Positions 13,577 to 20,609 of a DNA stretch of 23,903 nucleotides are shown one piece after another. The notes under the pieces are model-generated. The model was not told the DNA's origin, searched no databases, and saw only the letters and a list, made by a program, of their open reading frames with translations. Each line of letters starts with the position of its first letter. The first letter of the stretch is position 1. This stretch comes from Myxococcales bacterium (GTDB lineage Bacteria > Myxococcota > Polyangia > HGW-17 > SLPX01), in assembly GCA_007131745.1 (NCBI GenBank), contig SLPX01000120.1, positions 1 to 23,903 of the forward strand. Reading direction: 5' to 3'. The position numbers were made by a program, and so were the translations under genes.

Positions 13577-14547
13577 GCGGAGGAAGAATGCATGGTGGGC
13601 TCCCCCCGCACATCACAAGCAAAAACACTGTTGGCCGCGCCATGCTTGACGTCTTGCTGGCCCTGATTCCGATTACGGCTGTTTCCATCTACGTGCACGG
13701 AGTCCCGGCCGTACTGGTCATCCTGTTGGCCATGGGAGCGACTCTTGCAACACAGCTTGTAATCGATGTTATTTTGGGCCGGGATAAATTACTGGGTGAC
13801 GGGAGCGCAGGGGTCACGGGATTGCTTCTTGCGCTGTGCTTTCAACCCTATGCTTCTTGGGTGTCGATAGTGTTGGCTGCAGTTTTGGCCATCCTTGTTG
13901 CAAAGGAACTAGTGGGCGGATTGGGTTTGAATCGCTACAATCCGGCTCTCTTCGGTAGAGCGGGGGTGTTGATCCTCGCGCCGCTTGTCACCGCGCTTGG
14001 CAGAGCCACCGGAAGGGCGACACCGGTTATCGACGGAGTCAGCGGAGCAACACCGATGATGGCGCTTGCGCGCGACATGGAAATGGATTCCGCTGCCTCG
14101 ATGTTTTTTGCACACCAAGGAGGCGCCCTGGGAGAGGTTTCAGCCTTGGCTATCCTTGTGGGAGGCGCATATCTGTTTATGCGCGGACACCTCAAATGGC
14201 GGATTTCCGCTGCGATGACGGCCTCGGTTGTAATCGTGACTTTCCTGGCCGGCTCCAACCCGGTTTACCACGTGCTGGGCGGCGGACTGCTGCTTGGATC
14301 GCTGTTTATGGCGACAGACTGGACTACAAGCCCGGTCACCCATACAGGACAAGTGCTTTTCGGAGCGGGCGCAGGTTTACTGACCGTATTGATCAGACTT
14401 GCCCTTCCGCCCGCGGAAGGAGTTGCTTTTGCAATCCTTATCATGAACGCGACAGTTCCGGCCCTGGATCGAATCAAACGGAGGCACGGTGTCGGCCGGC
14501 GTTTCCCCAAGGCCGCCCGAATGAAAATTTTCAGTAGAACCGGATGA
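13573..14547 (+). CDS. rnfD: RnfD, membrane flavoprotein subunit
   Basis: This 324-residue, multi-helix membrane protein is of normal RnfD/NqrB-family length. Hallmarks are DGSAGVTGLLLAL (early helix), GLGLNRYNPALFGRAG, and VDGVSGATP with T160 as the expected site of covalent FMN phosphoester attachment (S/T-G-A-T). Near the end comes FMATDWTTSP followed by GQVLFGAGAGLLTVLIR. In Rnf complexes, RnfD is an integral membrane flavoprotein that passes electrons between RnfG and RnfC. Its relative NqrB takes part in Na+ pumping. Here it sits directly after a molybdoenzyme ferredoxin subunit (4-base ATGA overlap, with AAGGGGGGAAG upstream). It is coupled in the same way to rnfC. No rnfA, B, E or G occurs in the operon, which is highly unusual for this family. 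Confidence 0.9.
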   Translation: MSGGRMHGGLPPHITSKNTVGRAMLDVLLALIPITAVSIYVHGVPAVLVILLAMGATLATQLVIDVILGRDKLLGDGSAGVTGLLLALCFQPYASWVSIVLAAVLAILVAKELVGGLGLNRYNPALFGRAGVLILAPLVTALGRATGRATPVIDGVSGATPMMALARDMEMDSAASMFFAHQGGALGEVSALAILVGGAYLFMRGHLKWRISAAMTASVVIVTFLAGSNPVYHVLGGGLLLGSLFMATDWTTSPVTHTGQVLFGAGAGLLTVLIRLALPPAEGVAFAILIMNATVPALDRIKRRHGVGRRFPKAARMKIFSRTG

Positions 14548-15890
14548 ATTCCAACATGAAATCATTATTGTCTTTTTTTTCCGACAATGAGCCGCCCGTT
14601 AATAAAAATGCCACCATGGGCAAACCGATCACACGGCTCCCCCCTCCCCCGACGCTGGTCATTCCGCTGCGCCAACACATCGGCGCGCCTGCCGAACCGG
14701 TAGTGGAAGCAGGCGCAAAGGTTAAAAGAGGTCAATTGCTTGCGCGGGCTGCAGGACCGGTGTCCGCGAACATACATGGACCGGCCGGTGGCACCGTGAT
14801 CCAAATCGAACCACGGACCGGGCCGGCCGGAGCGCCGATCCGGAGCATAGTCATGGCAGTGGATGAGCACGCGGATCAAACTTGGGAAGATGGCCCCTTG
14901 GAGATTGATCCTGAAACAATTGATTCCGAAGATATTCGGACAAAGGTAGAGGCAGCGGGCGTTGTCGGACTTGGAGGCGCAGCATTTCCCACCCATGTAA
15001 AGCTCGCAAAAAGGCCGAAGTACCCGGTGGACAATGTAATTATCAACGGATGCGAATGTGAGCCTTTTCTCACATGCGACCACCGTCTGATGCTCGAGCG
15101 ACCGAACGATGTCATTATGGGCGCACGCCTGATCGCCGCGGCAGTCGGCGCAAAGAAGATCATCATAGCCGTGGAAGATGACAAGCACGATGCAGCCGAG
15201 GTTTTGACTCATGAAACCCGCGATTTTGACAACATAACCGTCTTGGAACTCCCGAGAAAATTCCCCCTCGGCGCGGAGAGAATATTGATTCATGAAAGCC
15301 TCGGCATAAAAGTCGAGCCTCGAAAACTGCCTTTCGAAGCGGGTGTCGTCGTACAAAATGTGTCCACCGCAATATCCGTGCTCGAAGCCGTCGCCATTGG
15401 AAAACCACTTATTGAGAGGGTTATTACGGTCAGCGGCGACCTCGTTCGAAACCCGAAAAACCTCCTGGTTCCAATCGGCACTCCGGTTGGTGAAATCCTG
15501 AAACACTGCGAAACCGACCTTGATGGTTTCTTCCGACTGATTCTGGGAGGCCCGATGACAGGTGTTGCGCAAAACGATCTCAATGTTCCGGTTGTCAAAG
15601 GCACAAACGGTGTTCTAGCCATAAGCGGCGTGCCGATTTCAAGACATCTTCCATGTGTCCGCTGCGCTCGGTGTGTAAGCCTCTGCCCGATGAACCTGCT
15701 TCCTTCGGCCTGCGGAATAGCGTGTGAAAAACAAGAGTGGTCGGAAGCTGAAAAGCTCTCTGCGACAGACTGTCTTGAATGCGGAGCTTGCGCGTTTGCA
15801 TGTCCCTCGAAACGCCCGCAGATTAAATGGATAAAGCAGGCCAAGGTTGAAATCGCGCGCAAAAAGGAAAAAACCGGTTCCAAAAGTTGA
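14544..15890 (+). CDS. rnfC: RnfC, NADH-binding flavin/iron-sulfur subunit
   Basis: This 448-residue protein has the short-form RnfC length. An N-terminal lipoyl-like barrel (LVIPLRQHIGAPAEP, then VKRGQLLARAAG and IHGPAGGTV) leads to the Nuo51-type FMN/NADH domain. That domain has VEAAGVVGLGGAAFPTHVKL (about 135-154) and NGCECEPFLTCDHRLMLE (about 168). Then come two [4Fe-4S] motifs, C371-x2-C374-x2-C377-x3-C381-P and C410-x2-C413-x2-C416-x3-C420-P. In Rnf, RnfC lies on the cytoplasmic face and exchanges electrons with NAD(H), linked to RnfD. All cofactor residues appear intact, so it should be functional. The start overlaps the rnfD stop by four bases (ATGA). It is the last electron-transfer gene here, and RnfB, which would bring in ferredoxin electrons, is missing. 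Confidence 0.92.
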   Translation: MNSNMKSLLSFFSDNEPPVNKNATMGKPITRLPPPPTLVIPLRQHIGAPAEPVVEAGAKVKRGQLLARAAGPVSANIHGPAGGTVIQIEPRTGPAGAPIRSIVMAVDEHADQTWEDGPLEIDPETIDSEDIRTKVEAAGVVGLGGAAFPTHVKLAKRPKYPVDNVIINGCECEPFLTCDHRLMLERPNDVIMGARLIAAAVGAKKIIIAVEDDKHDAAEVLTHETRDFDNITVLELPRKFPLGAERILIHESLGIKVEPRKLPFEAGVVVQNVSTAISVLEAVAIGKPLIERVITVSGDLVRNPKNLLVPIGTPVGEILKHCETDLDGFFRLILGGPMTGVAQNDLNVPVVKGTNGVLAISGVPISRHLPCVRCARCVSLCPMNLLPSACGIACEKQEWSEAEKLSATDCLECGACAFACPSKRPQIKWIKQAKVEIARKKEKTGSKS

Positions 15891-15894
15891 TGAT

Positions 15895-15913
15895 TCGAAA
15901 GCACTGCTTTCGA
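15895..15913 (+). other. Perfect 9-bp palindrome between rnfC and mobA
   Basis: TCGAAAGCA (15895-15903) and TGCTTTCGA (15905-15913) flank a single C, four bases after the rnfC stop. As RNA it would form a 3-base-loop hairpin with at least an 8-bp stem, but no T-run follows. It may attenuate or process the transcript between the electron-transfer genes and mobA, or be a protein site. The role is unknown. Confidence 0.45.
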
Positions 15914-15951
15914 GTTTCAAGAGATTGAATGTGAACATCGGATCTTAAGGC

Positions 15952-16572
15952 ATGACATTATTACCTGAAATCAAAACAACCTATTCAAAACCGGCCGCGT
16001 ACATATTGGCGGGGGGCCTGGCAACCCGCATGAAAAGCCGCGATAAAGCGCGCATCGTATATGCCGGCAAGCCCTTGATCCTGCACGTCGCGGACGCGCT
16101 TCGTTGGGTCGCGGATGAACCGGTAGCGGTCGGCAAATCATCCTATGCTGATCTCGGCCTGCATACCATTTCGGATATACAGCCGAACCTCGGTCCTATG
16201 GGAGGATTACAAGCCGCGATGGCGCATCGCAAAAATGGCTGGATCCTCCTTGCCCCCAACGATCAACTCGGCATCGAAGAGAGTTGGCTCCATCTTTTGC
16301 TTGCCTCTCGTCACGGACAAAGAGCAGTTGCTTTCAGATCCGATTACTGGCAAACCCTGCCCGCGCTTTATCACTGCGAATTACAAAACCTGGTCGATGA
16401 AATGATCCAAAACAACGAACTTTCTTTGTGGAGACTGCTCCAAAAAGCCGGCGCCGCACAACTGGAAACGCCTTTCGGATGGCGGAAACTTCGTGACTGC
16501 AACAGCCTTGATTGCACCCACCGCGGTTTGCCGCACGAAAATTCTCTGCTCCACAAAAGTCTCCCCTTGTAA
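15952..16572 (+). CDS. mobA: MobA-like molybdenum cofactor guanylyltransferase
   Basis: This 206-residue protein joins GMP from GTP to molybdopterin, giving the bis-MGD cofactor used by DMSO-reductase-family enzymes. The nucleotidyltransferase signature is present as LAGGLATRMKSRDKA (19-33; family LAGGxSxRMGxDKA, so the second Gly is replaced by Lys), followed by GKPL. GPMGGLQAA (81-89) matches the family GPLxGL. The Mg2+ motif, usually C-D-x-P, reads A101-P-N103-D104, with the acidic residue shifted by one or replaced by Asn. The enzyme may thus be divergent or weak. It follows rnfC by 61 bases on the same strand, directly serving the molybdoenzyme upstream. The ribosome site is poor (AAGG nearly touching the ATG). 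A MocA/CoxI-type role is less likely given the length and context. Confidence 0.82.
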   Translation: MTLLPEIKTTYSKPAAYILAGGLATRMKSRDKARIVYAGKPLILHVADALRWVADEPVAVGKSSYADLGLHTISDIQPNLGPMGGLQAAMAHRKNGWILLAPNDQLGIEESWLHLLLASRHGQRAVAFRSDYWQTLPALYHCELQNLVDEMIQNNELSLWRLLQKAGAAQLETPFGWRKLRDCNSLDCTHRGLPHENSLLHKSLPL

Positions 16573-16575
16573 TTG

Positions 16576-16589
16576 TGAATATTTATTCA
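16576..16589 (+). promoter_or_regulatory. Palindrome before the vapBC-like pair, candidate operator
   Basis: TGAATA (16576-16581) and TATTCA (16584-16589) are perfect inverted copies with a TT spacer in the 46-base AT-rich gap before the RHH antitoxin gene. VapB-type RHH proteins usually repress their own operon at such a site. The GGGAGG ribosome site follows about 17 bases downstream. A promoter within this gap is likely, but I cannot define its elements. Confidence 0.45.
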
Positions 16590-16618
16590 TACAGTGAGAA
16601 TATATAGGGAGGTTTTGA

Positions 16619-16855
16619 ATGAAAACAAGCCTGATCATAGATAACCGGGTTTACGAAGACGCGAAGAAAGAATCCGCATCCACCGGTCAATCTCTGAGCG
16701 AGATAATCAATCAATGGGCGATTCTCGGCAGGGACCTCTGGAAAACACACAAGAAAAGAGGTTCTGCATTCAAGCCGATTGACCTGGGCAGGCAAAAAAC
16801 AGACCTTTCAAGTCGCAAAGATTGGATGGAAGCACTGGAAGATGATCGCTCTTGA
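16619..16855 (+). CDS. vapB: VapB-like ribbon-helix-helix antitoxin
   Basis: This 78-residue protein has GGGAGG seven bases before its ATG. The N-terminus MKTSLIIDNRVYEDAKKES followed by TGQSLSEIINQW is a classic ribbon-helix-helix: a beta strand, then two helices with the SLSExI turn. The basic/polar C-terminal half (KTHKKRGSAFKPIDLGRQK) is the likely toxin-binding tail. In the family it dimerises, binds its own operator and blocks the PIN toxin. The following toxin gene starts within its last 14 bases, a standard coupled layout. It lies between the mobA gene and the second large operon, as an insertion-like cassette. Confidence 0.85.
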   Translation: MKTSLIIDNRVYEDAKKESASTGQSLSEIINQWAILGRDLWKTHKKRGSAFKPIDLGRQKTDLSSRKDWMEALEDDRS

Positions 16856-17261
16856 CACCAATGTGATTATCGCCGCCCTGGTTTCTTCGTGCCCGGATCA
16901 CGACAAGGCCGTCAAGGGTCTCGACGCGATAAATGATTCTTTGTGCACTACTCCCACGAACATAGGTGAAACATTAAGACTCCTTACTCATCCAAGGGTG
17001 TTTGAAAGACCCCTGAAATTATCAAAAGCTGTCTCTCACTTTTCCTCGTTTTTGAACTGCCGCTCCATTATCATCCTGGATGAACCGACCGACTGGTGGA
17101 AAGAACTGGACCAAGCGGAAAAGGATGTGCCGGGACTCAAAGGAAATGAGATCTTTGACGCTCGTATTGCGCTTTGCCTGAAAGCCCATGGAGTAAAACG
17201 AATATTCACATGGGATTCGGATTTTAAAAAGTACTCTTTTCTGCGAACTGTCAAGCCATAA
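16842..17261 (+). CDS. vapC: VapC-like PIN-domain toxin
   Basis: This 139-residue PIN protein starts at the ATG at 16842, where the fold begins (MIALDTNVIIAALV, D5). The longer frame from 16779 adds 21 residues that only re-read the antitoxin gene. E43 (IGETLRLL), D106 (IFDARIALCL) and the WDSDF loop (124-128) complete the acidic metal site. The pattern with a GNEIFDARIA helix and ITxD/xF ending is typical of VapC ribonucleases that cut tRNA or rRNA. It overlaps the antitoxin by 14 bases. A weak AACC-GCGG-GGTT hairpin followed by five T residues directly after the stop might terminate the unit. Confidence 0.87.
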   Translation: MIALDTNVIIAALVSSCPDHDKAVKGLDAINDSLCTTPTNIGETLRLLTHPRVFERPLKLSKAVSHFSSFLNCRSIIILDEPTDWWKELDQAEKDVPGLKGNEIFDARIALCLKAHGVKRIFTWDSDFKKYSFLRTVKP

Positions 17262-17472
17262 CCGCGGGGTTTTTAGAACCTACTCGAACTCCACAAGACC
17301 TATGGTTTTTGTACGGCTTTAATAAAAAAAACCGGTATTTTACAGTGGTCTTGACAAAAATGATTCGTTATCCTGTGATACAAGAAATATTCAAACGTTT
17401 CTTGGGTTGTTCATTAATGAGGCGCTGTTTGAGTCGGCATCAATGAGTTGAGATTGAACTAAGGATTATGTG
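17262..17472 (+). other. Intergenic region with promoter for the second operon
   Basis: This is a 211-base AT-rich gap. Next to the vapC stop is a short hairpin with a T-run. Further on is the promoter at 17351-17379, followed by about 90 bases of untranslated leader with no clear fold. AAGGA (17461-17465) is the ribosome site for the next gene. Confidence 0.5.
17351..17379 (+). promoter_or_regulatory. Candidate sigma70 promoter of the envelope operon
   Basis: A perfect TTGACA (17351-17356) is followed after 17 bases by TGTGAT (17374-17379), a four-of-six -10 match. It is the only plausible promoter I see before the gene at 17473. The following genes are almost contiguous, so it may drive the whole cluster to the end of the window. 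Confidence 0.5.
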
Positions 17473-18942
17473 ATGAATGCACTAAAGTTTACGTTGATTT
17501 CCGCATGCGTTTACTTGTTGGTCGGCGGATGTTTCGTGCGGGGGAAAGACTACCGGGATGACGGAGACAAACAAAGAACATGCACGGTGAACGAAGACTG
17601 TTTTCTGGAAGAAAAATGTGACGAGGGGTTTTGCCGTCCGGCCGAAGCGTGCCTGAGGTGTACGACTGTACCGAACGGCCGCTCGGTTTGTTTTCATGGG
17701 TTGTGCGTGGTGGAGGCGTGCGACAGCGGATGGCATGATGTAAACGGCCTGTACGAAGACGGCTGCGAATACCGGTGCGACATAACAAACGACGGAGTGG
17801 AAATCTGCGACGGAAGAGACAACAACTGCAATGGGCTGACCGACGAGGATTTCGATTTGAATTACGATCCCGAACACTGCGGGGAGTGCAACAACGTTTG
17901 CCCCGTGCCTCCCAACGCGGAGCCGCTCTGCGTGGGTGGGCTTTGCTACTTCCAGTGCAAGGAAGGTTTTTGGAACAACGACGGAAACCCGGAGACCGGG
18001 TGTGAAGCGACTCACTGCGAGGAAACAAACGACGGCGTTGAAATCTGCGACCTGAGAGACAACAACTGCAACGGTGAAACCGATGAAGGATTTGTCAAAG
18101 ACATTCCGGAAAGTTGTGGTCCGCTTTGCGAGAAGTGTCATTTCGACAATGCCGAAGCGCTTTGTGTTGACGGTCGATGCGTGATGGGGGAATGCCACCC
18201 CGCGTGTCAGGATCTCAACAATGACCCTTCAGACGGTTGCGAATATTGTTGTGTTCCAACAAACGGAGGAATTGAAACCTGCGACGGCAGGGACAACAAT
18301 TGCAATGGAGTGATTGACAGCGGCCTTGTGTGCGATTGCCCTGAGTCCATGACGAACATAGCGGAACTTTTTTGCATGGATATTTACGAGGCATCCAAAC
18401 CCGACGCAACCGAGACAAACCGGGGAACCGACAATTCGCTCGCGGTGTCGCAACCGGGGGTCATGCCGTGGACCCACCTGACAGTGACAGAGGCCGCGGC
18501 CGCGTGCGAAGCAGCGGGCAAGAGGCTTTGCACCCCGCTTGAGTGGGAAACAGCGTGCCGCGGTTCCCAGGGGTACGACTATTCGTACGGACCCGAGTAC
18601 GACCCTGTGATTTGTAACGGAATAGATACTTTCTGCAATTGCGGACCCGGCTCGAGTTGCGAGGACAAGGATCCATGCCCTTATCCCCATTGTTTCTGGG
18701 ATTGCGGCGCTCCTTTCAGCCCCATGCCCACCGGCTACTTTCCGGACTGTCACAATGAGGACGGTGTCTATGACATAACCGGAAATATTTGGGAGTACGT
18801 ACAGGGAGGGATGGGAAGAGGAGGAGCGTTTAATTGCAGCAACAGCGAGGCATTGCACAAGTGTTCTTACGAAGCCGGCTGGGCGGAGGAGAACAATTCC
18901 AATTTCGGTTTTCGTTGCTGCTGCACTGATTGTCCTGAGTGA
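17473..18942 (+). CDS. Lipoprotein with MopE-type motifs and FGE/SUMF1-like C-terminal domain
   Basis: This 489-residue lipoprotein has AAGGA seven bases before the ATG at 17473 (GTG at 17470 is an alternative). The lipobox is VGGC (Cys20). The N-terminal half is Cys-rich and contains three copies of the MopE-like motif E(I/T)CD-RDNNCNGxxDE, at residues 110-125, 190-205 and 268-283, spaced 80 and 78 residues apart. The acidic Asn/Asp clusters suggest cation binding. The C-terminal part (about 285-485) is a formylglycine-generating-enzyme-like domain: FCMDIYEASKPDATE, then WTHLTVTEAAAACEAAGKRLCTPLEWETACRG, ITGNIWEYV, GGAF and a closing NFGFRCC. The active-site Cys pair of true FGE is not recognisable, so ligand or surface binding is more likely than sulfatase activation. 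It opens a tight six-gene operon. Confidence 0.85.
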   Translation: MNALKFTLISACVYLLVGGCFVRGKDYRDDGDKQRTCTVNEDCFLEEKCDEGFCRPAEACLRCTTVPNGRSVCFHGLCVVEACDSGWHDVNGLYEDGCEYRCDITNDGVEICDGRDNNCNGLTDEDFDLNYDPEHCGECNNVCPVPPNAEPLCVGGLCYFQCKEGFWNNDGNPETGCEATHCEETNDGVEICDLRDNNCNGETDEGFVKDIPESCGPLCEKCHFDNAEALCVDGRCVMGECHPACQDLNNDPSDGCEYCCVPTNGGIETCDGRDNNCNGVIDSGLVCDCPESMTNIAELFCMDIYEASKPDATETNRGTDNSLAVSQPGVMPWTHLTVTEAAAACEAAGKRLCTPLEWETACRGSQGYDYSYGPEYDPVICNGIDTFCNCGPGSSCEDKDPCPYPHCFWDCGAPFSPMPTGYFPDCHNEDGVYDITGNIWEYVQGGMGRGGAFNCSNSEALHKCSYEAGWAEENNSNFGFRCCCTDCPE

Positions 18943-18948
18943 TGAGAG

Positions 18949-18965
18949 TTTGAAATGATTTCAAA
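18949..18965 (+). other. Palindromic hairpin between operon genes
   Basis: TTTGAAA (18949-18955) and TTTCAAA (18959-18965) form a perfect 7-bp stem around TGA in the 47-base gap. It is AT-rich with no T-run. It could be an mRNA processing or stability element that lets the first lipoprotein be made at a different level from the downstream genes. Confidence 0.35.
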
Positions 18966-18989
18966 AGCTGAAAAATACAGAGTGTTCCA

Positions 18990-20060
18990 ATGACCGAAGA
19001 GAAAACCAGCAAAGAACATAAAGCTGCAGATGACGCCGGCCGAAATGAAAATCAAGCGAAAAACGCGGACAGTGGAGAGAAGGATCGAAAAGGCGAAAAT
19101 GGGGAACGTAAAGAATCTGCAACTCAGGGTCGCAAAGCAAAGCGGAGTTTCCTGTCGGAAATTCCTTGGAAACCCTTGGGTTGGAGTTGGGTTCATGCAG
19201 CAGTCATTGTCGCTGTGTCTTTTGTTGTAGCGCTTGTAACGAACTGGATTAGAGGCCCCGAAGGAGGCGGCCTTCCCTTGAGAAGAAGGCGGCCTTTCGA
19301 CATCTACACCGAATGCCCTGAGGTGTTGGACGATATTCCAACCGTTGCAGTGGACAAGGTTCCCAAAAGACCTGCCGATGCAAAGGGGATCGTAATCCTG
19401 GATTCCAGAAAAGGGCCGGCTTTTTGCAAAGGTCATATTCCGGGCGCGTGGTACGTCCCCATATATGCGACGGACCCGCCCGATGCAAAAGTGTTGTCCC
19501 GGCTGAAAAGGCTCGTGGGACACTGGATCGTGATTTATGGAGATGACACCGGCTCGGCCGAGCGTTTGGCTACAACCCTCATCAATGCCGGAGTGAGGGG
19601 AGTCAGAACAATGGAAGGCAACCTGGAAGCGTGGAAAGAAGACGGTCGAAAGGTTGAAACCTGTCCTCCGAAAAAAATCGGTCTTACCGCTCTTCCGGCT
19701 GATGAGGACATGGTGGTTTTCGTGGACGCGCGCGATGAATTCGAATTCCAAGAAGCCAAAATTCCGGGCGCGATTTCAATTCCCGACGACGACGTCCTGG
19801 CGCCGGATCCGAGAGCATTGAACAGGCTCAGAGAAATTGTAGAGAAAGAGAAAAAGAAAAACGCTCTCATCGTGGCATACGACAGCGGAAAGGTTCCCCA
19901 AGAAGGCGAGATTGTATACGACGCGAAAAGAACGGCCGCTGAATTGACAGCCAGGGGATACGAAAACGTGAGAGTGCTCGAGGGAGGTTTCGCAGGGTGG
20001 AAAAACGCAGGCAGGCAGGTGGAAAAAAGCGAAGTGTCTTCCCCGGAAACTGAAGACTAG
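18990..20060 (+). CDS. Membrane-anchored tandem rhodanese-like protein lacking catalytic cysteines
   Basis: This is a 356-residue protein. Residues 1-55 are very charged (Lys/Glu/Asp-rich) and presumably cytoplasmic. One membrane helix (about 68-86, VHAAVIVAVSFVVALVT) follows, then two rhodanese folds. Domain 1 (about 120-225) has VILDSRKGPAF, KGHIPGAWYVP and MEGNLEAW. Domain 2 (about 235-345) has VFVDARDEFEF, KIPGAISIP and VLEGGFAGW. The catalytic loop should read Y-C-x-x-G-x-R-S. Here it is YGDDTGSA in domain 1 and YDSGKVPQ in domain 2, so neither has the sulfur-carrying Cys. They may bind a partner or sense rather than transfer sulfane sulfur. The start at 18990 has a weak ribosome site. 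The next gene starts nine bases after the stop. Confidence 0.85.
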   Translation: MTEEKTSKEHKAADDAGRNENQAKNADSGEKDRKGENGERKESATQGRKAKRSFLSEIPWKPLGWSWVHAAVIVAVSFVVALVTNWIRGPEGGGLPLRRRRPFDIYTECPEVLDDIPTVAVDKVPKRPADAKGIVILDSRKGPAFCKGHIPGAWYVPIYATDPPDAKVLSRLKRLVGHWIVIYGDDTGSAERLATTLINAGVRGVRTMEGNLEAWKEDGRKVETCPPKKIGLTALPADEDMVVFVDARDEFEFQEAKIPGAISIPDDDVLAPDPRALNRLREIVEKEKKKNALIVAYDSGKVPQEGEIVYDAKRTAAELTARGYENVRVLEGGFAGWKNAGRQVEKSEVSSPETED

Positions 20061-20069
20061 AGGTTGGAA

Positions 20070-20609
20070 ATGAATGCAGTTGCAATAGGACATGATTTAA
20101 ATGAAATGACATGGTTCGGCAAAACGTGGCATCATCCCGTGCATTCATGGATCTCGATTCCGATCCGGCTCTTCGTGGGAATCGTGTTCATATACGCGGC
20201 AATCCCAAAGATCGCGAGGCCGAACGATTTCGCGTGGTCGATAGCCTTGTACCAGATGCTTCATTATTCCAACGTCAATCTCCTCGCTATTGTACTTCCC
20301 TGGGTAGAATTGATCTGCGGAATAACTTTTATTCTTGGAATCTGGACAAAAGGGTCCGCTGTTGTGATGTGCGGAATGTGCATCATGTTTATATGGGCTC
20401 TTCTTTTTGCAATAATCCACGAGATAGAGATGACCGGATGCGGGTGTTTTTCACAGGAAGGCGCGGCCGCGCTTGAAGCACATCGCGAAGAGGTCGGAAA
20501 GGACTTGCTCTATCTCGACATATTCATGCTGTTCGCTTCCGGTTACGTCTGGTTGTTTGATACCGGCCGTATCGGATTGGACGGACTTATTCGGAGGTGG
20601 AAAAAATGA
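20070..20609 (+). CDS. MauE/DoxX-like redox-associated membrane protein
   Basis: This 179-residue protein has about four membrane helices (about 28-46, 70-92, 97-117, 150-167). The first shows the DoxX/MauE signature RLFVGIVFIYAAIPKIARP, and GCGCF (C124, C126) lies between helices 3 and 4 where MauE-type proteins have a conserved Cys pair near the membrane. In the family, MauE-like proteins act with periplasmic thioredoxin-like partners in disulfide formation or cofactor maturation. The next gene encodes a DsbA-like protein overlapping by four bases, which supports a redox-pair role like DsbB-DsbA. I chose the ATG at 20070 (AGAGG six to seven bases upstream) over the TTG at 20064. DoxX proper is the alternative label. 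Confidence 0.8.
   Translation: MNAVAIGHDLNEMTWFGKTWHHPVHSWISIPIRLFVGIVFIYAAIPKIARPNDFAWSIALYQMLHYSNVNLLAIVLPWVELICGITFILGIWTKGSAVVMCGMCIMFIWALLFAIIHEIEMTGCGCFSQEGAAALEAHREEVGKDLLYLDIFMLFASGYVWLFDTGRIGLDGLIRRWKK

Noticed and set aside
14565..15572. 335-codon minus-strand open frame
   Set aside because: It lies wholly antisense to rnfC, whose motifs are intact; its translation shows no family pattern.
13573..15890. Complete Rnf complex
   Set aside because: Only RnfD and RnfC are encoded; RnfA, B, E and G are absent from the operon and the window.
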